From Amycolatopsis rifamycinica (GTDB lineage: Bacteria; Actinomycetota; Actinomycetes; Mycobacteriales; Pseudonocardiaceae): a DNA stretch of 64,000 nt. The DNA is taken from contig NZ_JMQI01000026.1 in the NCBI RefSeq assembly GCF_000695625.1, positions 230,795 through 294,794 on the forward strand, read 5' to 3'. Each line of letters opens with the position of its first letter. The stretch's first letter is position 1. The notes under the pieces are model-generated. The model was not told the origin of the DNA. It saw only the letters and a program-made list of their open reading frames with translations, and ran no database searches. Both the position numbers and the translations under genes were made by a program. Positions 26,182 through 34,864 of this stretch are shown piece by piece.

Positions 26182-27611
26182 TGTGACGTCCGGTAGTCGC
26201 CGAAGGGACGCAGGAGCAGGACGGTGGCGTCGTCGGCCAGGGCCTCACCGCCGTGGGCCAGAACTGCCTGGGTGATGCGCCGGGCGACTTCCGGCGGCAA
26301 CCGGTTCGCGCCTTCCCGTTCGAGGACCTCGATCAGCCCGGACCGGCCGAAGGGCACGCCGTGGCGGTCGCGCGCGGCGACGATCCCGTCGGTGTGGAGC
26401 ACCAGCAGGTCGCCGGGCCGCAGCTCTTCCTCCGTCACCGTCCACTCACCGTCGCCGCGGCCGAACGGCGCCGCGCGGCCTTCGCGCAGCGATCTCGTCG
26501 CTTCGCCTTCCCGCAACAGCAACGGGGGCGGGTGCCCGGCCGCCACGTACGTGACGCGGCCGGTGGTCACGTCGAACTCACCCAGCACCCCGGAGACGGC
26601 CTTGCCGAGGTCGCCGGCCGCCTCGTCGACCGCGCGTGCCTGAGCCTGAAGGCCCGTCCCGTCGCGGCGGGCGGCGCGGTAGGCCGACAGCGCGGCCACC
26701 GCACTGAGGGCGGCGGTGGGCTCGCGCACACCCGCGTCGAACATCGCGAACGACGCCGACGTCTCCGACAGCGCGTAGTCGAACACATCAGTGCCGAGGG
26801 CGTACGCCGGCTCCGCCGCCGCCGCGACGGTCACCGACTCCGTCGCCGCCGTCAGCGGCGGCAGCGCCGTCCACAGCAGCTCGGTGACCGGGCCGCGGTG
26901 CTCCCGCCGTCGCACCCGGTCCAGCCCGTCGCCGTAGTGCGTGGTGATCGTGACCAGGTGGCCGAACAGGTAGGCCAGCCAGCGGCACTGCTCCTGGAGC
27001 AGCGGGTCGTGCGGATCCGTGCCGTCGGTCGGCGCCACCTCCAGCACACCGAGCCGCTCCACGCCGTCCAGCAGCACCGCCCACATCCGGGGTTCGTCCC
27101 GCTCGTCGTCGATCACCACGTCCCCGCGCTGGAAAGCCTCCCCCGCGACCGTGTTCCCGACCTCCAGCGGCTGACGTCCGGCACCACCGACGGGCAGGAG
27201 GATGCGCCCGGAGTAGTCGGCCAGGTAGACGCCCAGGCGCAGGTCCAGGGCCTCCCCCGCGGCGTCCAGGATCGCGGGCAGGCGTTCCGGCGGCGCGCGA
27301 TGAGCGCCTTCCAGCAGTCTCACCAGCGCCGCCAGCGGGCCGTGTGCCGGGCGGCCCGGCCGGATCGGCCGGCTGTAGGGCACCCGGTTCCGGCCGATCA
27401 GCTCGTCGAGCCGCTCGTTGACCGCGTGCGCGACCATGTCCCGCTGAACCCGCGGCAGCGACATGACCCCGTGCAGATACGCGTCCAGCTCCAGCAAACC
27501 CGCGTCGCCGCCCAGCGCGAAGTACCGCATCCACAGCTGCTCCAGCGTCAGACCGGCGCGCTCGAAGCACTCGACGAGCCGGCGCCGCTGCTCCTCTTCG
27601 GTGTCGGTCAT
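26172..27611 (-). CDS. SpoIIE-type PP2C phosphatase with GAF-like sensor region
   Basis: 479 residues. The N-terminal helical region includes LEQLWMRYFALGGDAGLLEL. A GAF-like middle covers about residues 120-230 (ADYSGRILLPVGG, ERLGVLEVAPTDG). The C-terminal PP2C/SpoIIE domain from about 250 has DVFDYALSETSASFAMFDAG, YVAAGHPPPLLLREGE and LLVLHTDGIVAARDRHG. The usual first metal-Asp motif (DVxGxG) appears only in altered form, so activity should be checked. It would dephosphorylate STAS antagonists such as the two in this window. ATG 27611 is preferred over 27644 because it starts the conserved MTDTEEEQRRRL segment. Confidence 0.85.
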   Translation of the reverse strand: MTDTEEEQRRRLVECFERAGLTLEQLWMRYFALGGDAGLLELDAYLHGVMSLPRVQRDMVAHAVNERLDELIGRNRVPYSRPIRPGRPAHGPLAALVRLLEGAHRAPPERLPAILDAAGEALDLRLGVYLADYSGRILLPVGGAGRQPLEVGNTVAGEAFQRGDVVIDDERDEPRMWAVLLDGVERLGVLEVAPTDGTDPHDPLLQEQCRWLAYLFGHLVTITTHYGDGLDRVRRREHRGPVTELLWTALPPLTAATESVTVAAAAEPAYALGTDVFDYALSETSASFAMFDAGVREPTAALSAVAALSAYRAARRDGTGLQAQARAVDEAAGDLGKAVSGVLGEFDVTTGRVTYVAAGHPPPLLLREGEATRSLREGRAAPFGRGDGEWTVTEEELRPGDLLVLHTDGIVAARDRHGVPFGRSGLIEVLEREGANRLPPEVARRITQAVLAHGGEALADDATVLLLRPFGDYRTSQWF

Positions 27612-27850
27612 GTCACCAGGTTCCCCGCCCGGCCTGCTCGACACGGGCGGCCAGTTCGTCAGCCGACGGCAGGTCGGCAGCCACCATCGTCACCTCTTCG
27701 GTCCCGCCTGTGATGTCTGCCCGCGAACTACCCGGGCCGAGACCGATTACTCGGACCCGTGCGCCGCGACGCGGATTTCGAAGCTGTCCCGAGCTGACGG
27801 CCTGGGCGCGAGGACCGGCACGGTGAAGGGACTCCGGCCGAATCGACCCG

Positions 27851-27875
27851 GGTTATCACCGGAAGCGCCGGGTAG
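27851..27875 (+). promoter_or_regulatory. SigB/SigF-type promoter, GGTT-N15-GGGTAG
   Basis: GGTT (27851-27854), a 15-nt spacer and GGGTAG (27870-27875). The ATG at 27885 comes 9 nt later and there is no ribosome site, so a leaderless mRNA is expected. Confidence 0.55.
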
Positions 27876-27884
27876 CTGCTGAAC

Positions 27885-28370
27885 ATGTACCCGAACGAGA
27901 CGCCGGACGGCGTCCCTCCCCCGGAGTGCCACCGGCTCTCGACAGCATTGCTGCGGGCCGCCCGCGGCGGAGCGGACGACGACCTGGCCGACGCGGTCAT
28001 CGCCGTCGCCCGGTCACGGTCGCCGCGGCTGCCCGCCGCCGTGGTGGTCGAGCTGACCGGTCTGTGCGCGGAAGCGATCACGGGCCGCCGGCCGACCGCA
28101 GGGAACAGGGTCTACACGGCCCAGATCGAGAACGAGCAAGCCGGAGCGGTGGGGATCGACCACCTGCCGCCGAACCTCCGGGGTGCCGTACGCGCGGTGC
28201 TGGCCGCGCTCAACGACGATCCTTTCGACTCCGCCGTGCAGGCGGAACTCGCGACGTCAGGTGATCCGGCCGAGATCGCCGAAGTGATCTTCCACTGCCT
28301 CGGCTGGCTGCTCGAACTGGACGAAGAGCCGCGGTCACTGCCGCCGTCGTTGCGCTGCTTCACCGACTGA
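27885..28370 (+). CDS. Hypothetical helical protein
   Basis: 161 residues, soluble and helix-rich (STALLRAARGGADDDLADAV, NLRGAVRAVLAALNDDPFDS, EIAEVIFHCLGWLLELDEE). There is no family I can name. The start is fixed by the leaderless-type promoter. Codon bias is normal for the window and the frame is intact. Confidence 0.65.
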   Translation: MYPNETPDGVPPPECHRLSTALLRAARGGADDDLADAVIAVARSRSPRLPAAVVVELTGLCAEAITGRRPTAGNRVYTAQIENEQAGAVGIDHLPPNLRGAVRAVLAALNDDPFDSAVQAELATSGDPAEIAEVIFHCLGWLLELDEEPRSLPPSLRCFTD

Positions 28371-28441
28371 CCGGCATCGAAGCGATCCAAAATGGACAGT
28401 CTGGCATCGGGGGACGGCCCGGTGCCCTCGGCACGTTCCGT

Positions 28442-28972
28442 TCACCGCTTGCTCGCCGGGATACGGGGCAGGGGTCCGACGTCGGAATGCCGGCCCGGCT
28501 GCACGGCGGCGTGCCGCTGTCCCGGCCCGGGGCCGGACCGGGCGGCGAGAGCGTCGGCGACAACGCCGGTCACTGCGGCGTAGACGCCCTTGTGCAGCAG
28601 GTCGACGACGAGCTCGCCGCGCGGCCAGGTCGGCGGAGGCGCGCCGACACCGGTGGCGTTCTCGAGGATCTGGTCGTTGGTCAGCCGGATCACGGCGAAC
28701 TTCGCCGAAGACCACGGACCGCGCAGACCCGCCTGCGCCATCACCGAGCGCACGACGCCCAGCACCACGCCCTGGCCGAAGTGCATCACCCAGTTCGCCG
28801 GCAACGGCCGTCCGGGGTCGTCCGGTCTTCCGGTCAGCCGGCGCAGGACCCGGGCGGGGACGTGGGAGTCGGGCCGGCCGGTGAGGCGCTGCTCCAGTTT
28901 CTCGCCGATCGTCATCGCCGTGACCCCGGCCGCCCCGGCGACCAGGCCTTCCCACAGTGCGCGTCTCATCAT
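28442..28972 (-). CDS. Hypothetical membrane-associated protein
   Basis: 176 residues starting MMRRALWEGLVAGAAGVTAM. Later segments NWVMHFGQGVVLGVVRSVMA and LLHKGVYAAVTGVVADALAA are weakly hydrophobic Gly/Ala/Val helices. The C-terminal 30 residues are low complexity and may be read-through of lost coding. A GCGT-N15-GGGTAC promoter ends 10 nt before ATG 28972. The layout resembles the product of 14471-14851. Confidence 0.6.
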   Translation of the reverse strand: MMRRALWEGLVAGAAGVTAMTIGEKLEQRLTGRPDSHVPARVLRRLTGRPDDPGRPLPANWVMHFGQGVVLGVVRSVMAQAGLRGPWSSAKFAVIRLTNDQILENATGVGAPPPTWPRGELVVDLLHKGVYAAVTGVVADALAARSGPGPGQRHAAVQPGRHSDVGPLPRIPASKR

Positions 28973-28981
28973 TCCGGCCGG

Positions 28982-29006
28982 GTACCCCGCACTTCCCCGG
29001 CTACGC
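28982..29006 (-). promoter_or_regulatory. SigB/SigF-type promoter, GCGT-N15-GGGTAC
   Basis: Minus-strand GCGT (29006-29003), a 15-nt spacer and GGGTAC (28987-28982), 10 nt before the ATG at 28972. Confidence 0.55.
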
Positions 29007-29104
29007 CGCTGCCCGCAAGCCGGGCGAGGTGGTCCGCAACGGGGTAGTCGCCGGTTTGGCCACGGGCGAACCGGGCACCCCGCACCACGCGACGACCCCG
29101 GGCT

Positions 29105-30306
29105 CTCCTGGGCAACAGCCTGCTCGCCCTGGCCGAGGGCTACACCTGGCTCCCGGCCCGGCGGGCCCGCTCGGCCTCCGGCGTGGCGCACACCCGCGTC
29201 CTCGGTCAGCGCGCGGCCGGGCTGTGCGGCCCGGACGCTGCCCGCTTCTTCTACGCCGAGAACCACGTCCGGCGGCACACCGCGATCCCGTGGCCGGTGC
29301 AGAGCACCCTGTTCGGCCACGGCGCGGTGCACACCCTCGACGGCGAACATCACGGCGTCCGCAAGAGCCTCTTCCACGCCGTCGTCACCCCGGACACCAC
29401 CGCGGGCCTGCTCGACGACGTGGCCACGGCGTGGGACGACGCCGTGGCCTCCTGGCCGCCCGGCCGGCCGATCGTGTTGTCCGACGAAGCCGCCGCGATC
29501 ATCACCCGCGCCGTGTGCCGCCGGGCGGGCGTCCCGCTCGCCGACGCCGACGTGCCCTCGGTGGCGCGCGATCTGGTGGCCATGGTCGACGGGTTCGCCA
29601 CGCCCGGACCCCGGCACTGGCGCGCCCGTGCCGCGCGCAACCGGCGGGAGGCCTGGCTCGGCGGCCTTGTCACGCGAGTGCGTTCCGGTGCGGCCGACGC
29701 CCCGGCGAAGTCGTGGCCCACCACCGCGAACCGGATGGCGAGCAGCTGGACCCCCGGCTCACGGCGGTCGAGTTGCTCGACGTCATCCGCCCGACCGTCG
29801 CGGTCGCCTGGTTCGTCGCCTACGCCGGGCACGCCCTGCACCGCTGGCCCAACCGCGAGCGTCTGCGCTCCGGCGACGTCGCCTACGCCGAGGCGTTCAC
29901 CCACGAGCTGCGCCGGTTCTACCCGTTCGCGCCGTTCATCGGCGGCCGCGCCGTGAAAACGCTGACCTGGAACGGCGACCGCATCCCGAAGCACGCCATG
30001 GTGCTGCTGGACCTGTGGGGCCAGAACCACGACGCCGAACTGTGGGGCGACCCGTACACGCTCCGCCCGGAGCGGTTCCTGGGCCACGACATCGGCGCGT
30101 ACGAGCTCGTCCCGCAGGGCGGCGGCGATCCCCACACCAACCACCGCTGCCCGGGCGAACCGTTCTCGATCGGGATCGTGCGTACGCTGGCCGGGCGATT
30201 GGCCACCCTCGACTACGACGTCCCCGAGCAGGACCTGAGCATTTCCCTGCGGCGGGTCCCGGCACGGCCGAAGAGCGGGTTCATCCTGGTGCCGCGGCCG
30301 TCGTGA
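29105..30306 (+). pseudogene. CYP152-type cytochrome P450 (fatty-acid peroxygenase-like), frameshifted
   Basis: About 400 residues of a P450 are present in two frames. Frame 1 runs from LLGNSLLALAEGYTWLPARR through GLCGPDAARFFYAENHVRRH to RSGAADAP near 29700. The next frame continues with EVVAHHREPDGEQLDPRL, the I-helix-like IRPTVAVAWFVAYAGHALHR, FYPFAPFIGG and the heme loop PQGGGDPHTNHRCPGEP with the Cys ligand. The Arg-Pro in the I helix instead of the acid-alcohol pair is typical of H2O2-using fatty-acid hydroxylases. The break falls in GCCCCGG and could be one missing C, which is either a real frameshift or a sequence error. The start is unclear; a small shift near 29101 may also exist. 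Confidence 0.78.
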
Positions 30307-30399
30307 CCGGCCACGGCCGGACGGCTCGGCAACCGGCGAGTCGGCGCCGGGCCGGCCACGACGGAGGCTGCACGGCGAACTGGTCGATCGGCAGAGCCG

Positions 30400-30969
30400 T
30401 CATGGGAGCGATGGACGCAGGCCTCGATCACCTCCGGCCGCGTTCGCCTCCAGGTGCCCTTGCTCGCCGGGGCGCGGTGGTCCGGCCACGGCGAGTTCCG
30501 CCAGCAGATCCCGGCCCCGCTCGGCGTGGCGGGGCTCGCACAACACGTCGTACCGCCGGGCGACGAGCTGCGTGGTCGTGGCGAAGTCCCGTTGGCCCCG
30601 CACCACGGCGTAGCCGACCGCGGCGGACGCCAGGCCCACGAAGACCCCGGTCACCAGCCCGGCCGACATCAGTGCCACCAGCGGCCGGTTGCTGAACAAG
30701 CCGAGCAGCAGGCCCAGGAAAAGACCGGACCAGGCGCCGGAAGCCGCGCCGCCGGCCAGGACCCGTTTCCAGGTCAGGCGGGCGGTGACGCGTTCGACCA
30801 CCATGGGTTCGACGCCGACGATCGTGACGTCCTCGACAGGGAAGTCGTGGCCGGCCAGGTACTCCACGGCGCGCTGGGCTTCGGCGTAGCTGCCGTAAAC
30901 GCCGATGGGCCACCCGGTGGGCGGCGTCGGCACCGCGGCCGGCTCACGCAGTGGCGAAAAAGTGGTCAT
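30400..30969 (-). CDS. General stress protein with YflT/GSP17M-like domain
   Basis: 189 residues. PIGVYGSYAEAQRAVEYLAG and FPVEDVTIVGVEPM form the ferredoxin-like GSP domain. Two membrane helices with Gly-zipper spacing follow (GAASGAWSGLFLGLLLGLFS and AGLVTGVFVGLASAAVGYAV), then a Tyr-Asp motif (LVARRYDVLCEP). It starts 22 nt after the Hsp20 gene and is co-transcribed with it. The role is unknown but stress-linked by family and by context. Confidence 0.8.
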   Translation of the reverse strand: MTTFSPLREPAAVPTPPTGWPIGVYGSYAEAQRAVEYLAGHDFPVEDVTIVGVEPMVVERVTARLTWKRVLAGGAASGAWSGLFLGLLLGLFSNRPLVALMSAGLVTGVFVGLASAAVGYAVVRGQRDFATTTQLVARRYDVLCEPRHAERGRDLLAELAVAGPPRPGEQGHLEANAAGGDRGLRPSLP

Positions 30970-30991
30970 CGAGTCTCACCTCCGCGCCGGG

Positions 30992-31357
30992 TCAGGATCG
31001 GCTGCTGGTGACGGCGATGCGCCGCCGCCGAGCGAACTCCCGTTTCGGCGCCCGGACGGTGAGCACGCCCTTGGCCAAGGCGGCCGAGACGGCGTCGGTG
31101 TCCACCTCGTCCGGCAGCGTGACGCGGCAGGAGACCTCCCCGACCTGGCGGGCGCGGCGCCGGAACAGCCCGCGCCGCCTGGCCTCGCCCTTGACGGCCA
31201 CCTCGCTCCCGGTGACCTCGACCGTGACGTCCCGCCGCTTGAGCCCGGGCAGCTGCACCTCGACCAGGTAGGCATCGTCCGTTTCCCGCACGTCGAACTC
31301 GCCGAACGGGTCCCAGCGGTCCAGCGCGGAAACCGATCGCACAGCCGTCAGTGTCAT
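30992..31357 (-). CDS. Hsp20/alpha-crystallin small heat-shock protein
   Basis: 121 residues. The alpha-crystallin domain runs from about 20 to 115, with YLVEVQLPGLKRRDVTVEV, CRVTLPDEVDTDAVSAALA and GVLTVRAPK, the conserved G-x-L strand. It lacks the usual C-terminal IxI/V extension (it ends RRRIAVTSSRS). It holds unfolding proteins until refolding. ATG 31357 follows a GGAGGTGGG site. A GGAAC-N17-CGTC promoter lies about 55 nt upstream. Confidence 0.88.
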   Translation of the reverse strand: MTLTAVRSVSALDRWDPFGEFDVRETDDAYLVEVQLPGLKRRDVTVEVTGSEVAVKGEARRRGLFRRRARQVGEVSCRVTLPDEVDTDAVSAALAKGVLTVRAPKREFARRRRIAVTSSRS

Positions 31358-31411
31358 CAGTCCCACCTCCAGAAATCCGGACAGGCTTACGAGTGGTGCT
31401 CTCACCCCTAT

Positions 31412-31438
31412 GACGAACCAGCCTGCACGTATGTTCCC
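31412..31438 (-). promoter_or_regulatory. ECF-sigma-type promoter before hsp20 operon
   Basis: Minus-strand GGAAC, a 17-nt spacer and CGTC (31415-31412) match the extracytoplasmic-function sigma pattern of actinobacterial envelope-stress genes. This is a short motif in a GC-rich background, so it is tentative. Confidence 0.4.
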
Positions 31439-31650
31439 CACACATGAGCGTCTTCGACTCAGCCGCCTACCAGCGCTTTCTTCAACCAGTTAGCGTGACA
31501 GTACTCCATTCGAGTGATTCTGGAAGTCATGGGAACAGGCGTCGCGGAGATACCCGTTTCCGGGATGTCAGCGCAGCGGTGGTGCCGGCGAGACGCAGGA
31601 TCAAGACGTCGCCGAAGCACCACCTCACGATGGGAAGGAGGAAAACCACC

Positions 31651-32076
31651 ATGCTCGTTCGCACGGATCCGTTCCAGGCACTGGACCGGCTGACCCAGCA
31701 GTTCTTCGGCGCGGCGACCCGCTCCGCGGCGATGCCGCTGGACGCCTACCGCGAGGGCGACCGGTTCGTGGTGCACTTCGACCTGCCCGGCGTGAGCCCG
31801 GAGTCCATCGAGGTCGATGTGCAGAACGACGTGCTCACCGTGAAGGCGGAGCGCACCGCGGTCACCGGCGACGGCGTCCGGACGCTGATCAGCGAGCGAC
31901 CGGCGGGGACGTTCAGCCGGCAGCTGTTCCTGGGTGACACCCTGGACACCGACCACATCGAGGCCGGCTACGACGCCGGGGTGCTGACCCTGCGCATCCC
32001 GGTCGCCGAGCAGGCCAAGCCGCGCAAGATCGCCGTCACGAGCGGTCGCGTCGAGCGCAAGGCGATCAACGCCTGA
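31651..32076 (+). CDS. Hsp20/alpha-crystallin small heat-shock protein
   Basis: 141 residues, divergent from the other Hsp20 across a 290-bp gap. Domain landmarks are [38 protein letters not shown] and the [20 protein letters not shown] strand with IPV as the C-terminal anchoring motif. It belongs to the Hsp18-like actinobacterial group. An AAGGAGGA site precedes ATG 31651. The upstream gap holds ACTC-N5-GAGT (31502 region), but this is not a good HspR or CIRCE site. Confidence 0.9.
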   Translation: MLVRTDPFQALDRLTQQFFGAATRSAAMPLDAYREGDRFVVHFDLPGVSPESIEVDVQNDVLTVKAERTAVTGDGVRTLISERPAGTFSRQLFLGDTLDTDHIEAGYDAGVLTLRIPVAEQAKPRKIAVTSGRVERKAINA

Positions 32077-32555
32077 CCCGCGCCGTCCGCGGCGGTGGGC
32101 GCGTTCACCCGGAGCCTGACCGGCAACGCGGTACCGACGCCGGTGGCGTACCGGACCGCCCGGCCTCCCACGGACGCGAGAAGGCACGGGTGAACGGCCA
32201 CCCACCGGCCATTCCCCAGGCGGGCGCGCCGGTGGCCCCGACGGCACGGGCCGTCGGGGCCACCGTGGCGGAAGGCGGCAGGGACTCCGGCACCACGTTC
32301 AGGACGATGCCGGCCTGTCGTGGGCCGCACTCCCTGTCTGCCGAACTCGACCTGCTGACTCGGCGGGATGCTCGCCGCCGTGGCCGCGATCATGTTTGTC
32401 CGTCGGCGGAGGCGGTATTCCCGATCATGAGCGGCGGGCGCCGGCTGGTTCCGGCACCCGAGCCTCGGCCGAACAGTGTGCCGGATCCTCGCTCCCCCGT
32501 TTTGGTGTGGCGTACGGCCCGCGCCGTGCGCCCGAGGACGAATCCAGGTGCGGTC

Positions 32556-33701
32556 ATGAACGTATTTCCCGACGCCGGACCCACGATCGGTGTAGAAGAA
32601 GAATTCTTTTTGACCGACCCGGTCTCGGGCGAATTGGTCGCCCTGAACCGGCAGGTCGTGGACGCGGCGGCCACGTTCGGGGTCGACGTCGGACTCGAAC
32701 TCTCGCCTGCGCAGGTGGAGACCGCCACGCCGGTGTGTCACAGCATGCGCGAGGTGCGTGACCGCGTGGTCGAGCTGCGGGCGGTGACCGCGGCGGCCGC
32801 TCTGCAGGTCGGCGCGCGGCTGCTCGCCGTCGGCGTCCCGGTCGCCGGGGCCCCGCTGGGCCGGGTGACCGACACCCCGCGGTACCGCCGGATGGCCCGC
32901 GAATACGGCGCACTGATCACCGGGCAGGAGGTCAGCGGCTGCCACGTGCACGTCGGCGTGCCCGACCGGGAGATCGCCGTGCGGGTGAGCAACCACCTGC
33001 GGCCCTGGCTGCCGGTGCTGCTGGGCCTGACCGCGAACTCGGCCGTCCACCACGGGCGGGACACCGGATTCGCCAGCTGGCGCGCGGTCCGGACGTCCCG
33101 GTGGCCGTGCTCGGGTCCGCCGCCGGTCTGGACCTCGGCCGCCGAGTACGACGCCACGGTGGCCAGGATGATCGACTGCGGCACCGTTCTCGACGAACGC
33201 ATGGTGTACTGGGACATCCGGCCGTCGACGCACGTGCCGACCCTCGAAGTGCGGATCAGCGACGTCCCGGCGACAGCCAACGAAACCGCGCTGCTCGCCG
33301 CCGTGGTCCGGGCGCTGGTGTCGGCTTCGCTGCGGAAGGTGCACGCCGGCGAACCGGCGCCGCAGGTGCCCGATCAGGTTTTGCGCATGGCGAGCTTCCG
33401 GGCCGCGCGAGAGGGCCTGACCGGGCAGTGGCTCGACCCCGCCACCGGCCGGCTTGTCCCGCCTGCTCACCTGCTGAACAGACTGCTCAAGCAGCTGCGC
33501 CCGGAACTCGAAGCGTTCGGCGAGTACCCCCGCGTCGCGAAACTCCTGGCTCGCCAGCTCGGCTCGGGCAATGGAGCCGCATGGCAGCGGGCCGTCTGGC
33601 GAGAGCGCCAGGACGTGCCGGACCTCGTCGCCTCCATTGCCCACCGGACTCTGGCCGACTCCCAACCCGACCTGCCCGCGCCGCGCCCCCTCACCGCCTG
33701 A
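32556..33701 (+). CDS. Carboxylate-amine ligase, YbdK family
   Basis: 381 residues of glutamate-cysteine ligase family 2. The N-terminal TIGVEEEFFLTDPVSGELV carries the metal/ATP-binding Glu cluster. Central parts are GRVTDTPRYRRMAREYGAL, QEVSGCHVHVGVPDREIAVR and LGLTANSAVHHGRDTGFASW. A C-terminal WDIRPSTHVPTLEVRISDVP supplies the last active-site strand. It is expected to join a carboxylate and an amine using ATP (weak gamma-glutamyl-cysteine synthetase activity in E. coli YbdK), and the actual substrate is unknown. A scrap of a related gene is at 4607-4765. Confidence 0.88.
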   Translation: MNVFPDAGPTIGVEEEFFLTDPVSGELVALNRQVVDAAATFGVDVGLELSPAQVETATPVCHSMREVRDRVVELRAVTAAAALQVGARLLAVGVPVAGAPLGRVTDTPRYRRMAREYGALITGQEVSGCHVHVGVPDREIAVRVSNHLRPWLPVLLGLTANSAVHHGRDTGFASWRAVRTSRWPCSGPPPVWTSAAEYDATVARMIDCGTVLDERMVYWDIRPSTHVPTLEVRISDVPATANETALLAAVVRALVSASLRKVHAGEPAPQVPDQVLRMASFRAAREGLTGQWLDPATGRLVPPAHLLNRLLKQLRPELEAFGEYPRVAKLLARQLGSGNGAAWQRAVWRERQDVPDLVASIAHRTLADSQPDLPAPRPLTA

Positions 33702-33816
33702 CGCACGCAACGGGTAACGTCCCGCAGCTGCGGATCATGCTGGCCTATTACGTCCTGCTGGACGTGCAGGTCAACGATCAGTACAAAGTGGACGCCTTCG
33801 CGCCGGAAAGCACACC

Positions 33817-34038
33817 TCAGGCGCGTTCGAGACGGTCCCGGGCCGAGCGTTCGACCAGGACCGGCAGGAAGCTTCGGACACCAGCGTCGTCGAACCGCCG
33901 CCGTTCCGCCGCGATCGCCGCCCGGATGTCCTGACTGCGTTCGGGCCCGTACTCGTCGATGAGCCGCGATGCGAGCGCGTCGAAGCTGTCGTCCTCGCCT
34001 CTGCTGGTCAGTTCATCCATGGCGGTGTGGTGCGACAT
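33817..34038 (-). CDS. Three-helix bundle dimerisation protein
   Basis: 73 residues forming about three helices (FDALASRLIDEYGPERSQDI, RAAIAAERRRFDDAGVRSF, LPVLVERSARDRLERA). The pattern matches the small three-helix dimerisation-domain family found near actinobacterial stress genes. GAGGACG precedes ATG 34038. A weak GTTT-N16-GGGAAA element lies upstream. The function is unknown. Confidence 0.65.
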   Translation of the reverse strand: MSHHTAMDELTSRGEDDSFDALASRLIDEYGPERSQDIRAAIAAERRRFDDAGVRSFLPVLVERSARDRLERA

Positions 34039-34395
34039 GCGACGTCCTCCGTGCCGTCGAAGTATCTCGATCACGAATTTCCCGGTGATCGGCAGGCTCA
34101 AACGGCGGGTGCCTCGGTGACCGCGCAAACGAGCCGGTCGCCGCCGTGCTACCAGCTCGTGCCCGATTCGGCGAGCCCCGCTGCTCGCAGGGCACGTTCG
34201 TGGGCTGTCAGCTGCGCCGATCCGGCTCGCGGTGACCGGCTCCGTCTCCATCCTCGGCGACACCGTCCCGTCACCCGCCGCCAGTCGTCGAGGCTTTCCC
34301 GACGCGGGCGGTCGCCCGCCGCAGCAGCTGCCGTTCGAATCCCGCAACTCCGGGTGCGGTGAAACGCGATGCGGTGGGCGCACCGAAGAGCTGAC

Positions 34396-34784
34396 CGAGG
34401 AGCCCCCGTAGGCGACGGTGGCCATGGTGCCGTATTCGAGGTGGTTCGCTTCCCGGTCGAGTTTGCCGAGTACGGCGGCCGGACCGTCGTTGTCGAAAGC
34501 GTAGGCACGCTGCGCATGCGGCCCATGATCACTGCCGCGTCCGGTCCCTGTCCGGCGACATCGCCGATGACGACCCTCAGGCGGCCCGCTGGGAGCGGGA
34601 ACAGGTCGTACCCGTCGCCGCCCAGGCCGATCTCGGCGCCGCCGACGAACCGGGCAGCCGTCCGCAGGCCGTCGGCTGGGGCGAGGGGGCCGGGAAGCAG
34701 GCTGCGTTGCAGCTGGGCCGCGGTGGTGCGGGCCCGGCGCAGCGTTCGAGATCGCCTTCGACGGCCGCCTGGCCGCCGACGCAA
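34396..34784 (-). pseudogene. PP2C/SpoIIE phosphatase fragment
   Basis: Minus-strand QLQRSLLPGPLAP, LGGDGYDLFPLPAGRLRVVI and GDVAGQGPDAAVIMGRMRS are the linker and first metal motif of a SpoIIE-type PP2C. A one-base shift near 34495 moves the continuation (YAFDNDGPAAVLGKLDREAN, LEYGTMATVAYG) into another frame. No sensor domain and no C-terminal metal motif remain. Unlike the intact phosphatase at 26172, this one has the canonical GDVAGQG motif. The 34039-34395 stretch downstream shows only scraps. Confidence 0.65.
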
Positions 34785-34864
34785 GTAGTTCCCTTCAACC
34801 CGAGTTACACCGCTCGTTTGACAGCCCCCGCGAACGCCCGCTCATGCCGATGAGGAAGCGTTCA

